This document shows, one piece after another, positions 20,807-29,041 of a stretch of 29,230 nucleotides of DNA; the first letter of the stretch is position 1; each line of letters starts with the position of its first letter. Location: contig JAOZOG010000006.1 of the NCBI GenBank assembly GCA_029933395.1, positions 1-29,230 on the forward strand, in the 5' to 3' direction. The notes below the pieces were generated by a model. That model saw nothing but the letters and a program-made list of their open reading frames with translations. It was not told the origin of the DNA and made no database searches. The stretch is from Sulfurovaceae bacterium (GTDB lineage: Bacteria; Campylobacterota; Campylobacteria; Campylobacterales; Sulfurovaceae). Both the position numbers and the translations under genes were made by a program.

Positions 20807-21163
20807 ATGATAAGACTCTATGGCATCAAAAATTGCGACAGTGTCCGCAAAGCTGTCAGGTTTTTCAGAACGAACGAAATAACATTCACATTTTACGATT
20901 TCAGAGAGTCACCCGTCGACGCCGCCAAAATTAGAGAGTGGATCGATGCAGGTGCGACGGTCAAACAGCTTTTCAATACACGCGGTACGACCTACCGTAC
21001 ACTCAAACTCAAAGAGAAAAACCTCGACGACCTTGCCAAAATCGAGTGGATGGCCAAAGAAAATATGCTGATCAAACGGCCTGTCGTCACGCTGCCTGAT
21101 AGCATACTTGTCGGATACAGTGAAGATCTCTATCGTCAGCATTTCAGCACAAAGGGAAAATAA
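20807..21163 (+). CDS. ArsC/Spx-family protein (YffB-like)
   Basis: A 118-residue protein of the arsenate reductase/Spx thioredoxin-fold family. It has a single N-terminal Cys in GIKNCDSV (Cys10), the middle block LFNTRGTTYRTLKLKEK, and the family arginine in IKRPVV (Arg91). The lack of a second nearby Cys and the overall pattern fit the YffB-like branch of unknown function better than a true glutaredoxin-dependent arsenate reductase. It lies 18 bases after gatC and one base before pilT, so it belongs to the same transcript. No arsenic-resistance genes are nearby, which argues against a role in arsenate detoxification. Confidence 0.83.
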   Translation: MIRLYGIKNCDSVRKAVRFFRTNEITFTFYDFRESPVDAAKIREWIDAGATVKQLFNTRGTTYRTLKLKEKNLDDLAKIEWMAKENMLIKRPVVTLPDSILVGYSEDLYRQHFSTKGK

Positions 21164-21164
21164 T

Positions 21165-22229
21165 ATGTCGGAATTCAATATCAAAAAACTGCTTCAAAGC
21201 GTCGTCAGCCACGGGGCTTCGGATCTCCACCTCGTCAGCCGGAGCGAACCACAGATCAGGCTGGATGGCGCACTCAGGCCAGTCAACCTCCCCCATCTGA
21301 CCGGGGATGATATCGAAGAGATGTGCTACTCTCTGATCACCGAAAAGCAGAAACAGCACTTCGAAGAGTTCGACGAACTCGATTTTGCCCTGCTGCTGCC
21401 GGGAATCGGGAGATTCAGGGCCAACTTCTATCGGACACTCGGTGATATGGCAGCGGCTTTCAGGACCATTCCCATCGAGATTCCCTCGCTGGATGACCTG
21501 GGTGCGCCCGAAGTCTACAAAAAATTGATCAAGCGGGAAAAGGGCTTGATCCTGGTCACGGGTCCGACCGGCTCAGGTAAATCAACCACTCTGGCCGCAA
21601 TGCTCAACGAGATCAACCTCCAGGAGAGAAAGCACGTTGTCACCGTGGAAGATCCTGTGGAATTCATCCACGACAATAAAAAGTGTGTCTTTTCACACAG
21701 AGGCGTCGGAGAGGATACGAAGAGTTTTGCGACAGCGCTCAAGTATGCGATGCGTCAGGACCCCGACATCATCCTGATCGGGGAGATGCGGGACAAAGAG
21801 ACGATCGAAGCGGCACTGACGGCGGCAGAGACCGGGCACCTCGTCTTCGGAACCCTGCATACTTCCTCGGCTCCGGGGACGATCAACCGTATCATCGATG
21901 TTTTCAACGGAGATGAGCAGCCCCAGATCAGAGCGATGCTCTCCACCTCTCTTATCGCAGTCATCGCCCAGACACTTGTACCCAAGCTCAAAAGCGGACG
22001 TATCGCCATATCTGAAATCCTGGTCATGAACCACGCGATCTCCAACCTGATCCGTGAAGACAAAGTCCATCAGATCTATTCGCAGATGCAGCTCGGACAG
22101 GGAGGCACAGGCATGCAGACACAAACACAGGTGATGTTGAAATATGTCAGAGAAGGGGTCATCTCCAGAGACAATGCGATCCAATACTCCAACAAGCAGG
22201 ATGAGTTGATCAAGGCATTCAACCTGTAA
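21165..22229 (+). CDS. pilT: PilT-type twitching motility ATPase
   Basis: A 354-residue secretion-type ATPase that powers retraction of type IV pili. It shows Walker A GPTGSGKST (residues 133-141), the Asp box VEDPVEFI, Walker B DIILIGEMRD (201-210), the His box HLVFGTLHTSSA, and the PilT-specific C-terminal segment ISNLIREDKVHQIYSQMQ. The N-terminal SDLHLVSRSEPQIRLDG is also typical. A longer frame starts at 21108 inside the ArsC-like gene, but the ATG at 21165 has AAAGGGA eight bases upstream and matches the family N terminus. It follows the previous stop by one base. No pilin or pilB gene is in the window. Confidence 0.92.
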   Translation: MSEFNIKKLLQSVVSHGASDLHLVSRSEPQIRLDGALRPVNLPHLTGDDIEEMCYSLITEKQKQHFEEFDELDFALLLPGIGRFRANFYRTLGDMAAAFRTIPIEIPSLDDLGAPEVYKKLIKREKGLILVTGPTGSGKSTTLAAMLNEINLQERKHVVTVEDPVEFIHDNKKCVFSHRGVGEDTKSFATALKYAMRQDPDIILIGEMRDKETIEAALTAAETGHLVFGTLHTSSAPGTINRIIDVFNGDEQPQIRAMLSTSLIAVIAQTLVPKLKSGRIAISEILVMNHAISNLIREDKVHQIYSQMQLGQGGTGMQTQTQVMLKYVREGVISRDNAIQYSNKQDELIKAFNL

Positions 22230-22240
22230 GGCAAATTCGA

Positions 22241-22246
22241 TATAAT
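22241..22246 (+). promoter_or_regulatory. -10 box upstream of cvpA-like gene
   Basis: GA-TATAAT in the 48-base gap after pilT, about 32 bases before the cvpA-like start; probably an internal promoter for the cvpA-fur-lysS segment. Confidence 0.45.
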
Positions 22247-22277
22247 TAACAAATTTTAAGCAGGGGGCTGTGACACG

Positions 22278-22892
22278 ATGGATATGAGTACACTGGATTT
22301 CAACTATTTCGATGCGGTCATCGCCTCAATCGTCATAATCCTCGGTATCAAGGGAATGATGAATGGCTTCATCAAAGAGTTTTTTGGACTTGTAGGCTTG
22401 GTGGGCGGTGTCTATATCGCAGCGCGCATGGCACATACCGCCGGCGAATTCATCGATAAAAATCTCTATCATATGGAAAATAGCACTGTCTTGCAGCTTG
22501 TGGGCTTCATCGCTATTCTTGCATTGGTCTGGATCATCGCTGTGGCAGTCGGCTCACTCTTTTCATCATTGACACAGGCAAGCGGACTGGGACCCATCAA
22601 CCGCCTGTTTGGATTTATCGTCGGCGGAGGAAAATATTTTCTGATCTTTGCTTTGATCGTCACGGCACTCTCCAATGTCACACTGGCCAAAGACAATCTG
22701 CAAAAATATGTCAGGGACAGCATCCTCTATCCCTACCTTGTCAAAACCGGTTCATTTTTGATCAATCTCGATCCAAAAGATTTCCAGCTCAGTGAAAGTA
22801 ACGCTACTACGGTACCGGCAGCGGTTCCTGCTTCTTCCATCAGGAAAGAGCTGGAGAAGAGCGCCATCGATCTGAATATCAGCCAGAACTGA
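22278..22892 (+). CDS. CvpA-family membrane protein
   Basis: A 204-residue protein with four hydrophobic segments in its first 140 residues: around FDAVIASIVIILGIKGMM, FFGLVGLVGGVYIAARMA, VLQLVGFIAILALVWIIAVA and FIVGGGKYFLIFALIVTA. The GxxxG- and NG-rich N terminus (GIKGMMNGFIKEFFG) is characteristic of the CvpA family, known from colicin V production and found next to fur/lysS genes in Campylobacter. The soluble C-terminal tail is Ala/Ser rich and hydrophilic. The start has AGCAGGGGG upstream. Actual cellular function is not settled; recent work links CvpA to envelope homeostasis. Confidence 0.85.
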   Translation: MDMSTLDFNYFDAVIASIVIILGIKGMMNGFIKEFFGLVGLVGGVYIAARMAHTAGEFIDKNLYHMENSTVLQLVGFIAILALVWIIAVAVGSLFSSLTQASGLGPINRLFGFIVGGGKYFLIFALIVTALSNVTLAKDNLQKYVRDSILYPYLVKTGSFLINLDPKDFQLSESNATTVPAAVPASSIRKELEKSAIDLNISQN

Positions 22893-22910
22893 CAAAAGTC
22901 CCTTTTCATT

Positions 22911-23363
22911 ATGATCACCTATCCTGCACTGCTCGAAACCTTTAAGACGCTACTCAAAGAGAATTCGCTGAAATTCACCCGTCAGAGAGAGCTGGTATTC
23001 AAGACACTTTATGAGAACGAGGGGCACTTCACCCCCGAAGATCTCTCCGGGCTGATCAAGCAGCAGCACCCCGGCCTGAAGATCAGTATCCCTACGATCT
23101 ACCGTACACTCGCCCTTCTGGAGGAGTCCGGCATCGTCAACTCCCTCTCCTTTGGCGCCAAGGGCAAAAAGTACGAGTTCGGGCTCAAGGAGCATCATGA
23201 CCACCTCATCTGTATCGAGTGCGGCAAATTGATAGAGTTTCACGATGATATGATCGAAAAACGTCAGGAGGAGATCGCGAAGAAGTTCAACTTCAAAATG
23301 ACCGATCATACGATGAATATCACAGGCATCTGCGAAGCCTGCCAGAAAAAACAAAAAGAGTAA
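22911..23363 (+). CDS. fur: Fur-family metalloregulator
   Basis: A 150-residue ferric uptake regulator family repressor. The winged helix is in residues about 1-85 (FTRQRELVFKTLYENEGHFT, then SIPTIYRTLALLEESGIV as recognition helix). The metal-binding and dimer part has HHDHLICIECGKLIEF (H95, H96, D97, H98, C101, C104) and a second pair CEAC (C141, C144), i.e. the full structural zinc site. With the synteny fur - lysS - glyA, which I recall from Campylobacter jejuni, Fur itself is the best call, though PerR and Zur paralogues look similar. No clear ribosome-binding site precedes the ATG. The bipartite motifs at 3854 and 9165 have a 7-1-7 shape and could be targets of a Fur-family protein. Confidence 0.9.
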   Translation: MITYPALLETFKTLLKENSLKFTRQRELVFKTLYENEGHFTPEDLSGLIKQQHPGLKISIPTIYRTLALLEESGIVNSLSFGAKGKKYEFGLKEHHDHLICIECGKLIEFHDDMIEKRQEEIAKKFNFKMTDHTMNITGICEACQKKQKE

Positions 23364-23389
23364 AAACAGACAACAAATGAGGAGTACTA

Positions 23390-24919
23390 TTGATATTTGA
23401 CAACCACTATATCCAGGAACGCATCAAAAAAGCGGAAAAGCTGAGAGAAGAGGGAATCAACCCCTACCCCAATCAGATCAACAAGGGCACACCCTCCAAA
23501 CAATTTCTGGAGGAGTGCGACTATCTCAAGGAGATGGATGCCGAGGAGAAAAAGGATGAGAGCAAAACCTATACTTTGACGGGGAGACTGAAGTTTATCC
23601 GTATCATGGGCAAGGCTGCTTTCGCCAAGATCGAAGACAGTGAAGGCCTGGTCCAGATCTATTACAACAGAGACGAACTTCCCGAAGGCTTCTACAATAC
23701 AGTCGCCAAAAAGCTCTTCGAGGTCGGCGATATCATCGAAGCGAAAGGGTATCCTTTTGTGACGCGAACCGGTGAGGTCACACTGCACTGTAAAGCCATG
23801 CGGATCGTCTCCAAGGCTATCTCCCCACTTCCGGAAAAGTTCCATGGCCTCCAGGACCAGGAGCTCAGATACCGCCAGCGCTATCTCGATATGATTATGA
23901 ACCCGGGAGTCAAAGAGACCTTTATCCAGCGGAGCAAAATCGTCTCACTGATCAGAAGATTTTTTGAAGAGAGAGCCTTCCTCGAAGTCGAAACACCCAT
24001 GATGCACCCTATCCCCGGCGGTGCCAATGCCAGACCCTTTGTGACGCACCACAACGCCCTGGATGTCAAGCGCTATCTGCGTATCGCACCGGAACTCTAC
24101 CTCAAGCGTTTGATCGTGGGGGGTATGGAAGCTGTCTTCGAGATCAACCGAAACTTCCGAAACGAGGGGATGGATCATACCCACAACCCCGAGTTTACGA
24201 TGATCGAATTCTACTGGGCGTACAAAACCTACAAAGACTTGATGGAGATCACCGAAGCACTCTTTGACTATCTTTTCGAGAATCTTGGACTCGAGAGAAA
24301 GCTGACCTATGGCGAACTTGAGATCGATTTCTCTACCCCTTTTGCCAAGGTGCCCTATATCGAATCCCTCACAACGATCGGCGGCATCCCCGAAGAGGTA
24401 GCGCACGACAGAGAAAAGGCACTGGCTTATCTGGCGCAAAACAACATAGAGGTAGACAGCAATCTCACTCTGGGATATCTGCAGGCTGAACTCTTCGATG
24501 CTTTCGTAGAAGAGAAACTGATCGATCCTACCTTTATCACGGACTTCCCGGTAGATATCTCGCCACTTGCCAGACGATCGGACGAAAACCCCGATATCGC
24601 AGAACGCTTCGAGCTTTTCATCGCCGGCAAAGAGATCGCCAACGGCTTCTCCGAACTCAATGACCCGATCGACCAATACGAGCGGTTCAAAGGACAGGTC
24701 GCCACCAAAGATGCGACCGGAGACGATGAGGCGATGCATATGGATACGGATTATGTCAAGGCGCTCAGCTATGGTATGACGCCCACTGCCGGTGAGGGGA
24801 TCGGTATCGACAGACTGGTGATGCTGCTGACGGATCAACACTCTATCCGAGATGTCCTGCTCTTTCCGGCTATGCGTCCGGAGGCGGAGAAAGAAGCAAC
24901 AAACGAAGAAGAGAAGTAG
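23390..24919 (+). CDS. lysS: Lysyl-tRNA synthetase, class II
   Basis: A 509-residue class II aminoacyl-tRNA synthetase. The N-terminal OB-fold anticodon-binding domain spans about 50-150 (TLTGRLKFIRIMGKAAFAKI). Motif 1 lies around RRFFEERAFLEVETPMMHP, motif 2 around EINRNFRNEGMDHTHNPEF, and motif 3 is GEGIGIDRLVMLLTD. Length and layout are normal. The start is a TTG at 23390, with GAGGAG about six bases upstream and no ATG that would give the proper N terminus (IFDNHYIQERIKKAEKLREE). It follows fur by 26 bases and precedes glyA by 106 bases, where a palindromic pair is inserted right at the stop codon. Confidence 0.97.
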   Translation: MIFDNHYIQERIKKAEKLREEGINPYPNQINKGTPSKQFLEECDYLKEMDAEEKKDESKTYTLTGRLKFIRIMGKAAFAKIEDSEGLVQIYYNRDELPEGFYNTVAKKLFEVGDIIEAKGYPFVTRTGEVTLHCKAMRIVSKAISPLPEKFHGLQDQELRYRQRYLDMIMNPGVKETFIQRSKIVSLIRRFFEERAFLEVETPMMHPIPGGANARPFVTHHNALDVKRYLRIAPELYLKRLIVGGMEAVFEINRNFRNEGMDHTHNPEFTMIEFYWAYKTYKDLMEITEALFDYLFENLGLERKLTYGELEIDFSTPFAKVPYIESLTTIGGIPEEVAHDREKALAYLAQNNIEVDSNLTLGYLQAELFDAFVEEKLIDPTFITDFPVDISPLARRSDENPDIAERFELFIAGKEIANGFSELNDPIDQYERFKGQVATKDATGDDEAMHMDTDYVKALSYGMTPTAGEGIGIDRLVMLLTDQHSIRDVLLFPAMRPEAEKEATNEEEK

Positions 24920-24988
24920 GTCGGGGGGTCTCCCATCCCGACAAAAAACACAACAAAGAAAAATGTCGGAGTCAGGAGACCCCGGCCT
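24918..24988. repeat. Head-to-head palindromic pair 3 (same family as pair 2)
   Basis: Unit A begins within the lysS stop codon (24918-24942, AGGTCGGGG...CATCCCGAC) and unit B is at 24965-24988 (GTCGGAGTC...CCCGGCCT); they are imperfect reverse complements around an A-rich 22-base spacer. The reverse complement of unit B matches unit A of pair 2 at 23 of 24 bases. Located in the lysS-glyA gap. Confidence 0.8.
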
Positions 24989-25025
24989 GTAGAAAATCAA
25001 CAAAAAGAACAAAAGGATAAATACG

Positions 25026-26276
25026 ATGTCATACGCTATCGAATCATTCGACCCCGAGATCTACGAAGCGATCGAAAATGAACTGGAGCGCGAAACGAAC
25101 CACCTGGAGATGATCGCCAGTGAAAACTTCACCTTTCCCGAAGTCATGGAGGCGATGGGATCGGTCTTTACCAACAAGTATGCCGAGGGGTATCCCTACA
25201 AGCGCTACTATGGAGGCTGTGAGTATGCTGACAAGGTCGAGCAGATCGCGATCGACAGAGCCTGTGAACTCTTCGACTGCAACTATGCCAATGTGCAGCC
25301 CCACTCGGGAAGCCAGGCCAACGGTGCCGTCTATGCAGCCCTCATCAAGGCTGGAGACAAGATCCTCGGAATGGACCTTAGCCACGGCGGACACTTGACC
25401 CATGGCTCCAAGCCCAGCTTTTCGGGCAAAAACTATCACAGCTTCACCTATGGTGTCGAGCTCGATGGGCGCATCAATTATGACAGAGTGATGGATATCG
25501 CCAAAATCACACAACCCGATATCATCGTCTGCGGTGCTTCCGCCTATGCCAGAGAGATCGATTTCAAGAAATTCAGAGAGATTGCCGATGCGGTCGGTGC
25601 GATTCTCTTTGCCGATATCGCCCATATCGCCGGACTGGTTGTCGCAGGAGAACACCCCAGCCCCTTCCCTTATGCCGATGTCGTTACCACAACGACGCAC
25701 AAGACACTGGCAGGCCCCAGGGGCGGGATGATTATGACCAATGACGAAGCGATCGCCAAGAAGATCAATTCCGCGATCTTCCCAGGACTCCAGGGCGGGC
25801 CGCTGGTCCACGTCATCGCCGCCAAGGCAGTCGGCTTCAAACACAATCTCTCCGATGAGTGGAAAACCTATGCCAAACAGGTCAAAGCCAATGCTGCCAA
25901 ACTCGCAGAGGTGCTTATCGCCAGAGGTTACGATATCGTTTCCGGCGGTACCGATAACCACCTGGTGCTGGTCTCTTTCCTCAACAAAGCGTTCTCGGGC
26001 AAAGACGCGGACGCGGCACTCGGTGCGGCTGGGATCACGGTCAATAAAAATACCGTACCCGGAGAGACGCGCTCGCCATTTGTGACATCAGGTATCCGTG
26101 TCGGCTCCCCGGCACTGACCCGCAGAGGAATGAAAGAGAAAGAGTTCGAACTCATCGCCAATAAAATCGCCGATGTTCTCGATCATATCGAAGACACTGC
26201 CCTGCAGGCACAGATCAAAGAGGAGATGAAAACGCTGGCACAAAACTTTATCATCTATGACAAAGCCATCTACTAA
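25026..26276 (+). CDS. glyA: Serine hydroxymethyltransferase
   Basis: A 416-residue PLP enzyme that interconverts serine and glycine while charging tetrahydrofolate with a one-carbon unit. Family landmarks are complete: LEMIASENFTFPEVMEAMGS, YAEGYPYKRYYGGCEYAD, QPHSGSQANGAVY, the PLP aspartate in LFADIAHIAGLV, and the Schiff-base lysine in VTTTTHKTLAGPRGG (Lys226). Length is normal. AAAAGGATA precedes the ATG. It sits in the conserved lysS-glyA order, and its last 20 bases overlap the start of the DUF1882-like gene, pointing to co-transcription. Confidence 0.97.
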   Translation: MSYAIESFDPEIYEAIENELERETNHLEMIASENFTFPEVMEAMGSVFTNKYAEGYPYKRYYGGCEYADKVEQIAIDRACELFDCNYANVQPHSGSQANGAVYAALIKAGDKILGMDLSHGGHLTHGSKPSFSGKNYHSFTYGVELDGRINYDRVMDIAKITQPDIIVCGASAYAREIDFKKFREIADAVGAILFADIAHIAGLVVAGEHPSPFPYADVVTTTTHKTLAGPRGGMIMTNDEAIAKKINSAIFPGLQGGPLVHVIAAKAVGFKHNLSDEWKTYAKQVKANAAKLAEVLIARGYDIVSGGTDNHLVLVSFLNKAFSGKDADAALGAAGITVNKNTVPGETRSPFVTSGIRVGSPALTRRGMKEKEFELIANKIADVLDHIEDTALQAQIKEEMKTLAQNFIIYDKAIY

Positions 26277-26793
26277 AGGATGCAGCATTACGCTTTCGCA
26301 GCTCAAACTTGACAGGTCATACTACTATGTCAAGCGCCGTTCGATCGTCGAAAAGATCACCTTCGACCATCGGACATTTTACGCCAAGTTTGAAAAGATC
26401 GACGAGGCACTCAGCGACACGGTCATCTCCCAACATCTTAATCGACAATATACCATCGCCGCCCCGCTTCTGACAAAAGGCAAAACCAACTATCTGGTGA
26501 TAGAGTACAGAGGCTCGGAACCATTGCGTTTTTACCACACAAGCAAGCATTTGATGCGTACACTTCTGATCGATGACTACTGCTACTTCGAGGGCAAAAG
26601 GGATCACTATATCCAGCTCTTCATCCCTGTCGACTCCCTCCCACTCGAGGAGGCTGACGAGAGTGTCCGGAAGATCTCCGATGCACTCGCTATGAGACTG
26701 CCAAGAGAGTGGAAGAGCTTTCCGGATATCACCCTGCCGGAAAGCTACAATATCATCACGCTGCCCTACTCGGAATATTCACCCCCGCACTGA
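26257..26793 (+). CDS. DUF1882-like protein downstream of glyA
   Basis: A 178-residue soluble protein of unknown function. It occupies the position held in Campylobacter jejuni by the DUF1882 protein next to glyA. Visible features are RSYYYVKRRSIVEKI near the N terminus, an aromatic- and charge-rich middle (YLVIEYRGSEPLRFYH, DDYCYFEGKRDHYIQLF), and a C terminus rich in Pro and Tyr. No enzymatic motif is seen. The start at 26257 lies inside glyA and no other start codon fits better. The family call relies on gene order and on my memory of the Campylobacter family, so it is moderately sure. Confidence 0.75.
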   Translation: MTKPSTKGCSITLSQLKLDRSYYYVKRRSIVEKITFDHRTFYAKFEKIDEALSDTVISQHLNRQYTIAAPLLTKGKTNYLVIEYRGSEPLRFYHTSKHLMRTLLIDDYCYFEGKRDHYIQLFIPVDSLPLEEADESVRKISDALAMRLPREWKSFPDITLPESYNIITLPYSEYSPPH

Positions 26794-26826
26794 GCATATT
26801 TGGAACTTCACATTAGATAAATATGA

Positions 26827-26832
26827 TATAAT
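26827..26832 (+). promoter_or_regulatory. -10 box for SPOR-domain gene
   Basis: GA-TATAAT in the 67-base gap after the DUF1882-like gene, 29 bases before the SPOR gene ATG; likely also drives trpE. Confidence 0.5.
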
Positions 26833-26860
26833 ATCAAAAAATGAATGGAGCTCTCTTCCT

Positions 26861-27625
26861 ATGCAGAAAGATCACAATCTGGATGACCTGATCATCGATG
26901 ATATCAAGCCGGCGAAAAGCAAAGGTAAAGGTATCCTGACCATTATCGCACTTCTTCTTATTGTCATGTTCGGGGCCTTTATGATGAGCAGCCTGTTTTT
27001 TGGAGAAAGAGACCAGAACGATACAGCCATCGAGCAAAGTCCTGATGAGCTGATCAGTCCCGAGCTCAAACTCGATACCTCCAGCCATGATCCCGAAGCA
27101 GACAAAAAAGAGCTCGAGCAACTCTCCTCGATGATGGAAGAGACATTGACCGATGAGAAAGCAAAGCCAACTGAAACACCTCAGCAAACATTACAGGCAC
27201 CACACAGTGAGAGTAAAGCTGCGACAAGAGAACCGGAAGTCGTCGAACAGGCTCCCGAAGCACCAAAAGCCGAAGAGGTCAAGCCCGAAACAACCGTGGT
27301 CAGTGAAGCGCCCAAACCTGCCAGCAAACCAGTCGTCATAGAGACGGTAGAGCAGCCTGTCAAAAAACCCGCACCCCAGACACACAAGCCTGCGCCAAAG
27401 CCCAAGCCTGTCGCTAAAGCCGGCTCCTACTATATCCAGGTCGGTTCGTTCACACAGAAACCCAGCAGCCGGTTTCTCTCTGTCATTACCAATAGTGGAT
27501 TCCACTATGTCCTCAAAGGGGGCAAACTCCTGATCGGACCCTACAGCAGCGATGCTGCCGCCAGGAAAGAACTGCCCCGTGTCAAAAACAAGATCAACAA
27601 GGGTGCTTTCATCAAGCACCTCTAG
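26861..27625 (+). CDS. Membrane-anchored SPOR-domain protein
   Basis: A 254-residue bitopic protein: short acidic cytoplasmic part, a single transmembrane helix (about residues 24-47, ILTIIALLLIVMFGAFMMSS), a long periplasmic linker rich in Pro, Glu, Lys and Ala (for example KKPAPQTHKPAPKPKP), and a C-terminal SPOR domain (about 185-254) starting AGSYYIQVGSFTQKPSSRF and ending KGAFIKHL. SPOR domains bind peptidoglycan stripped of stem peptides, as found at the division septum, so a role like FtsN or DamX in division is plausible. GGAG lies ten bases before the ATG. Gene order after glyA and the DUF1882-like gene matches Campylobacter. Confidence 0.88.
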   Translation: MQKDHNLDDLIIDDIKPAKSKGKGILTIIALLLIVMFGAFMMSSLFFGERDQNDTAIEQSPDELISPELKLDTSSHDPEADKKELEQLSSMMEETLTDEKAKPTETPQQTLQAPHSESKAATREPEVVEQAPEAPKAEEVKPETTVVSEAPKPASKPVVIETVEQPVKKPAPQTHKPAPKPKPVAKAGSYYIQVGSFTQKPSSRFLSVITNSGFHYVLKGGKLLIGPYSSDAAARKELPRVKNKINKGAFIKHL

Positions 27626-27634
27626 GAGAGGACT

Positions 27635-29041
27635 ATGTATCAGACGCTACTCTACGACCAGCTGACACCCGTCGCCCTCTATGGGCAGATCAAGGATCGA
27701 TTCCACGATGAGATCACGATGCTTTTCGAAAGTGTCGTCAACACCAGCGACGGCAACTTCAGCTTCATCGCGATCGGTGCGCAGGAACGGCTCAGCTTCA
27801 AAGAGAATCAAACACGCTATACGGATCAAAACGGTACCACCAATACACTGGTCGAAGATCCCTTCACCTTTCTCAAATCCTACTACAGCAAGCTCGATCA
27901 GGATGGCTACCGCAAACTCTCCGAAGAGATCGGATTTGGCTTTATCGACGGCTTTATCGGGTTCATCGCCTACGATATGGTCAAAGTTTTCGAGCCGGTA
28001 CTCAAAGAGAGCATGGACAATCTTCTCGATCCGCTCGATACACCCGACCTCGATCTGATCCGTCCCCAGATTATCCTCGCCTACTCCCACAAAAGCGCCA
28101 AACTCACGATGATCCTGAATGATGAGCGTGCCCGCGAAACCTTCAACACGATTGAATCGATGCTGCATCACAGCTGTATCCCGATGCCGATCAAACCAGT
28201 GAAGCTCGAGGGAGAAGGTGAATTCTCGATCGAGGAGGAGCGCTTCAAGCAGATGGTCGACGAGTCCAAAGAGCACATTCGCAACGGTGATATCTTCCAG
28301 ATCCTTCTCTCCAACCGCTACACCCAGAAGGGCAAAATCGATCCGCTCAGCTTCTACCGTGTCCTGCGCTCCAAGAATCCTTCCCCCTACCTCTTCCTGC
28401 TCGACTACGAGGATTTCTCCATCTGCGGCTCCTCTCCTGAAGTCATGGTGCGACTCACCAACAATGAAATCCTCCTGCGCCCTATCGCCGGCACACGAAA
28501 GCGGGGTAAAACCCATCAGCGTGACCGTGAGCTCGAAGAGGAGATGCTCAATGACCCCAAAGAGTGCGCCGAGCACCTGATGCTCATCGACCTGGGGCGC
28601 AACGACGTCGGACGTGTCGCACAGACCGGTACGGTACAGGTGACCGATATGATGCGTGTCGAGCGCTACAGCCATGTCATGCATATGGTCAGTGATGTCG
28701 AAGCACTGCTCGAGGAGGAGAAGGATATGTTCGACCTCTTCGCCGCCACCTTCACTGCCGGCACGATGACCGGCGCCCCCAAGATCAAAGCGATGGAGCT
28801 GATCGCCCAGTTCGAAAAGCTCAAACGCGGCTTCTACAGTGGTGCCGTCGGCTACTTCTCCTTCACAGGCGATATGGACAGTGCCATCGCCATCCGTACC
28901 TCCCTCATCAAACCCGACTCCATCACCCTCCAGGCCGGTGCCGGCATCGTCGCCGACAGTATCCCGGAGCTGGAGTACCTGGAGGTCAAAAACAAACTGG
29001 GAGCCCTGCTCTCTACCCTCAAGGAGATGCAGGAGGGATAG
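27635..29041 (+). CDS. trpE: Anthranilate synthase component I
   Basis: A 468-residue chorismate-utilising enzyme, large subunit of anthranilate synthase, the first step of tryptophan synthesis. The N-terminal part has TPVALYGQIKDRF and MLFESVVNT, which resembles the LLES-type tryptophan-feedback segment of TrpE. The catalytic part has RPIAGTRKRGKT, HLMLIDLGRNDVGRV, FTAGTMTGAPKIKAMELI, GAVGYFSFTGDMDSAIAIRT and LQAGAGIVADS, all intact. PabB is the main alternative, but the N-terminal segment favours TrpE. AGGAG precedes the ATG and the SPOR gene ends only nine bases upstream. The partner trpG would lie outside the window. Confidence 0.9.
   Translation: MYQTLLYDQLTPVALYGQIKDRFHDEITMLFESVVNTSDGNFSFIAIGAQERLSFKENQTRYTDQNGTTNTLVEDPFTFLKSYYSKLDQDGYRKLSEEIGFGFIDGFIGFIAYDMVKVFEPVLKESMDNLLDPLDTPDLDLIRPQIILAYSHKSAKLTMILNDERARETFNTIESMLHHSCIPMPIKPVKLEGEGEFSIEEERFKQMVDESKEHIRNGDIFQILLSNRYTQKGKIDPLSFYRVLRSKNPSPYLFLLDYEDFSICGSSPEVMVRLTNNEILLRPIAGTRKRGKTHQRDRELEEEMLNDPKECAEHLMLIDLGRNDVGRVAQTGTVQVTDMMRVERYSHVMHMVSDVEALLEEEKDMFDLFAATFTAGTMTGAPKIKAMELIAQFEKLKRGFYSGAVGYFSFTGDMDSAIAIRTSLIKPDSITLQAGAGIVADSIPELEYLEVKNKLGALLSTLKEMQEG

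Noticed and set aside
20807..21163. Arsenate reductase of an ars operon
   Set aside because: Only one N-terminal Cys with the YffB-like pattern and no arsenic transporter or regulator nearby.
23945..25012. 355-codon open frame antisense to lysS
   Set aside because: Lies opposite lysS, which is full length with all class II motifs; no independent features.
25044..25961. 305-codon open frame antisense to glyA
   Set aside because: Mirror of glyA codon bias; no recognisable domain.
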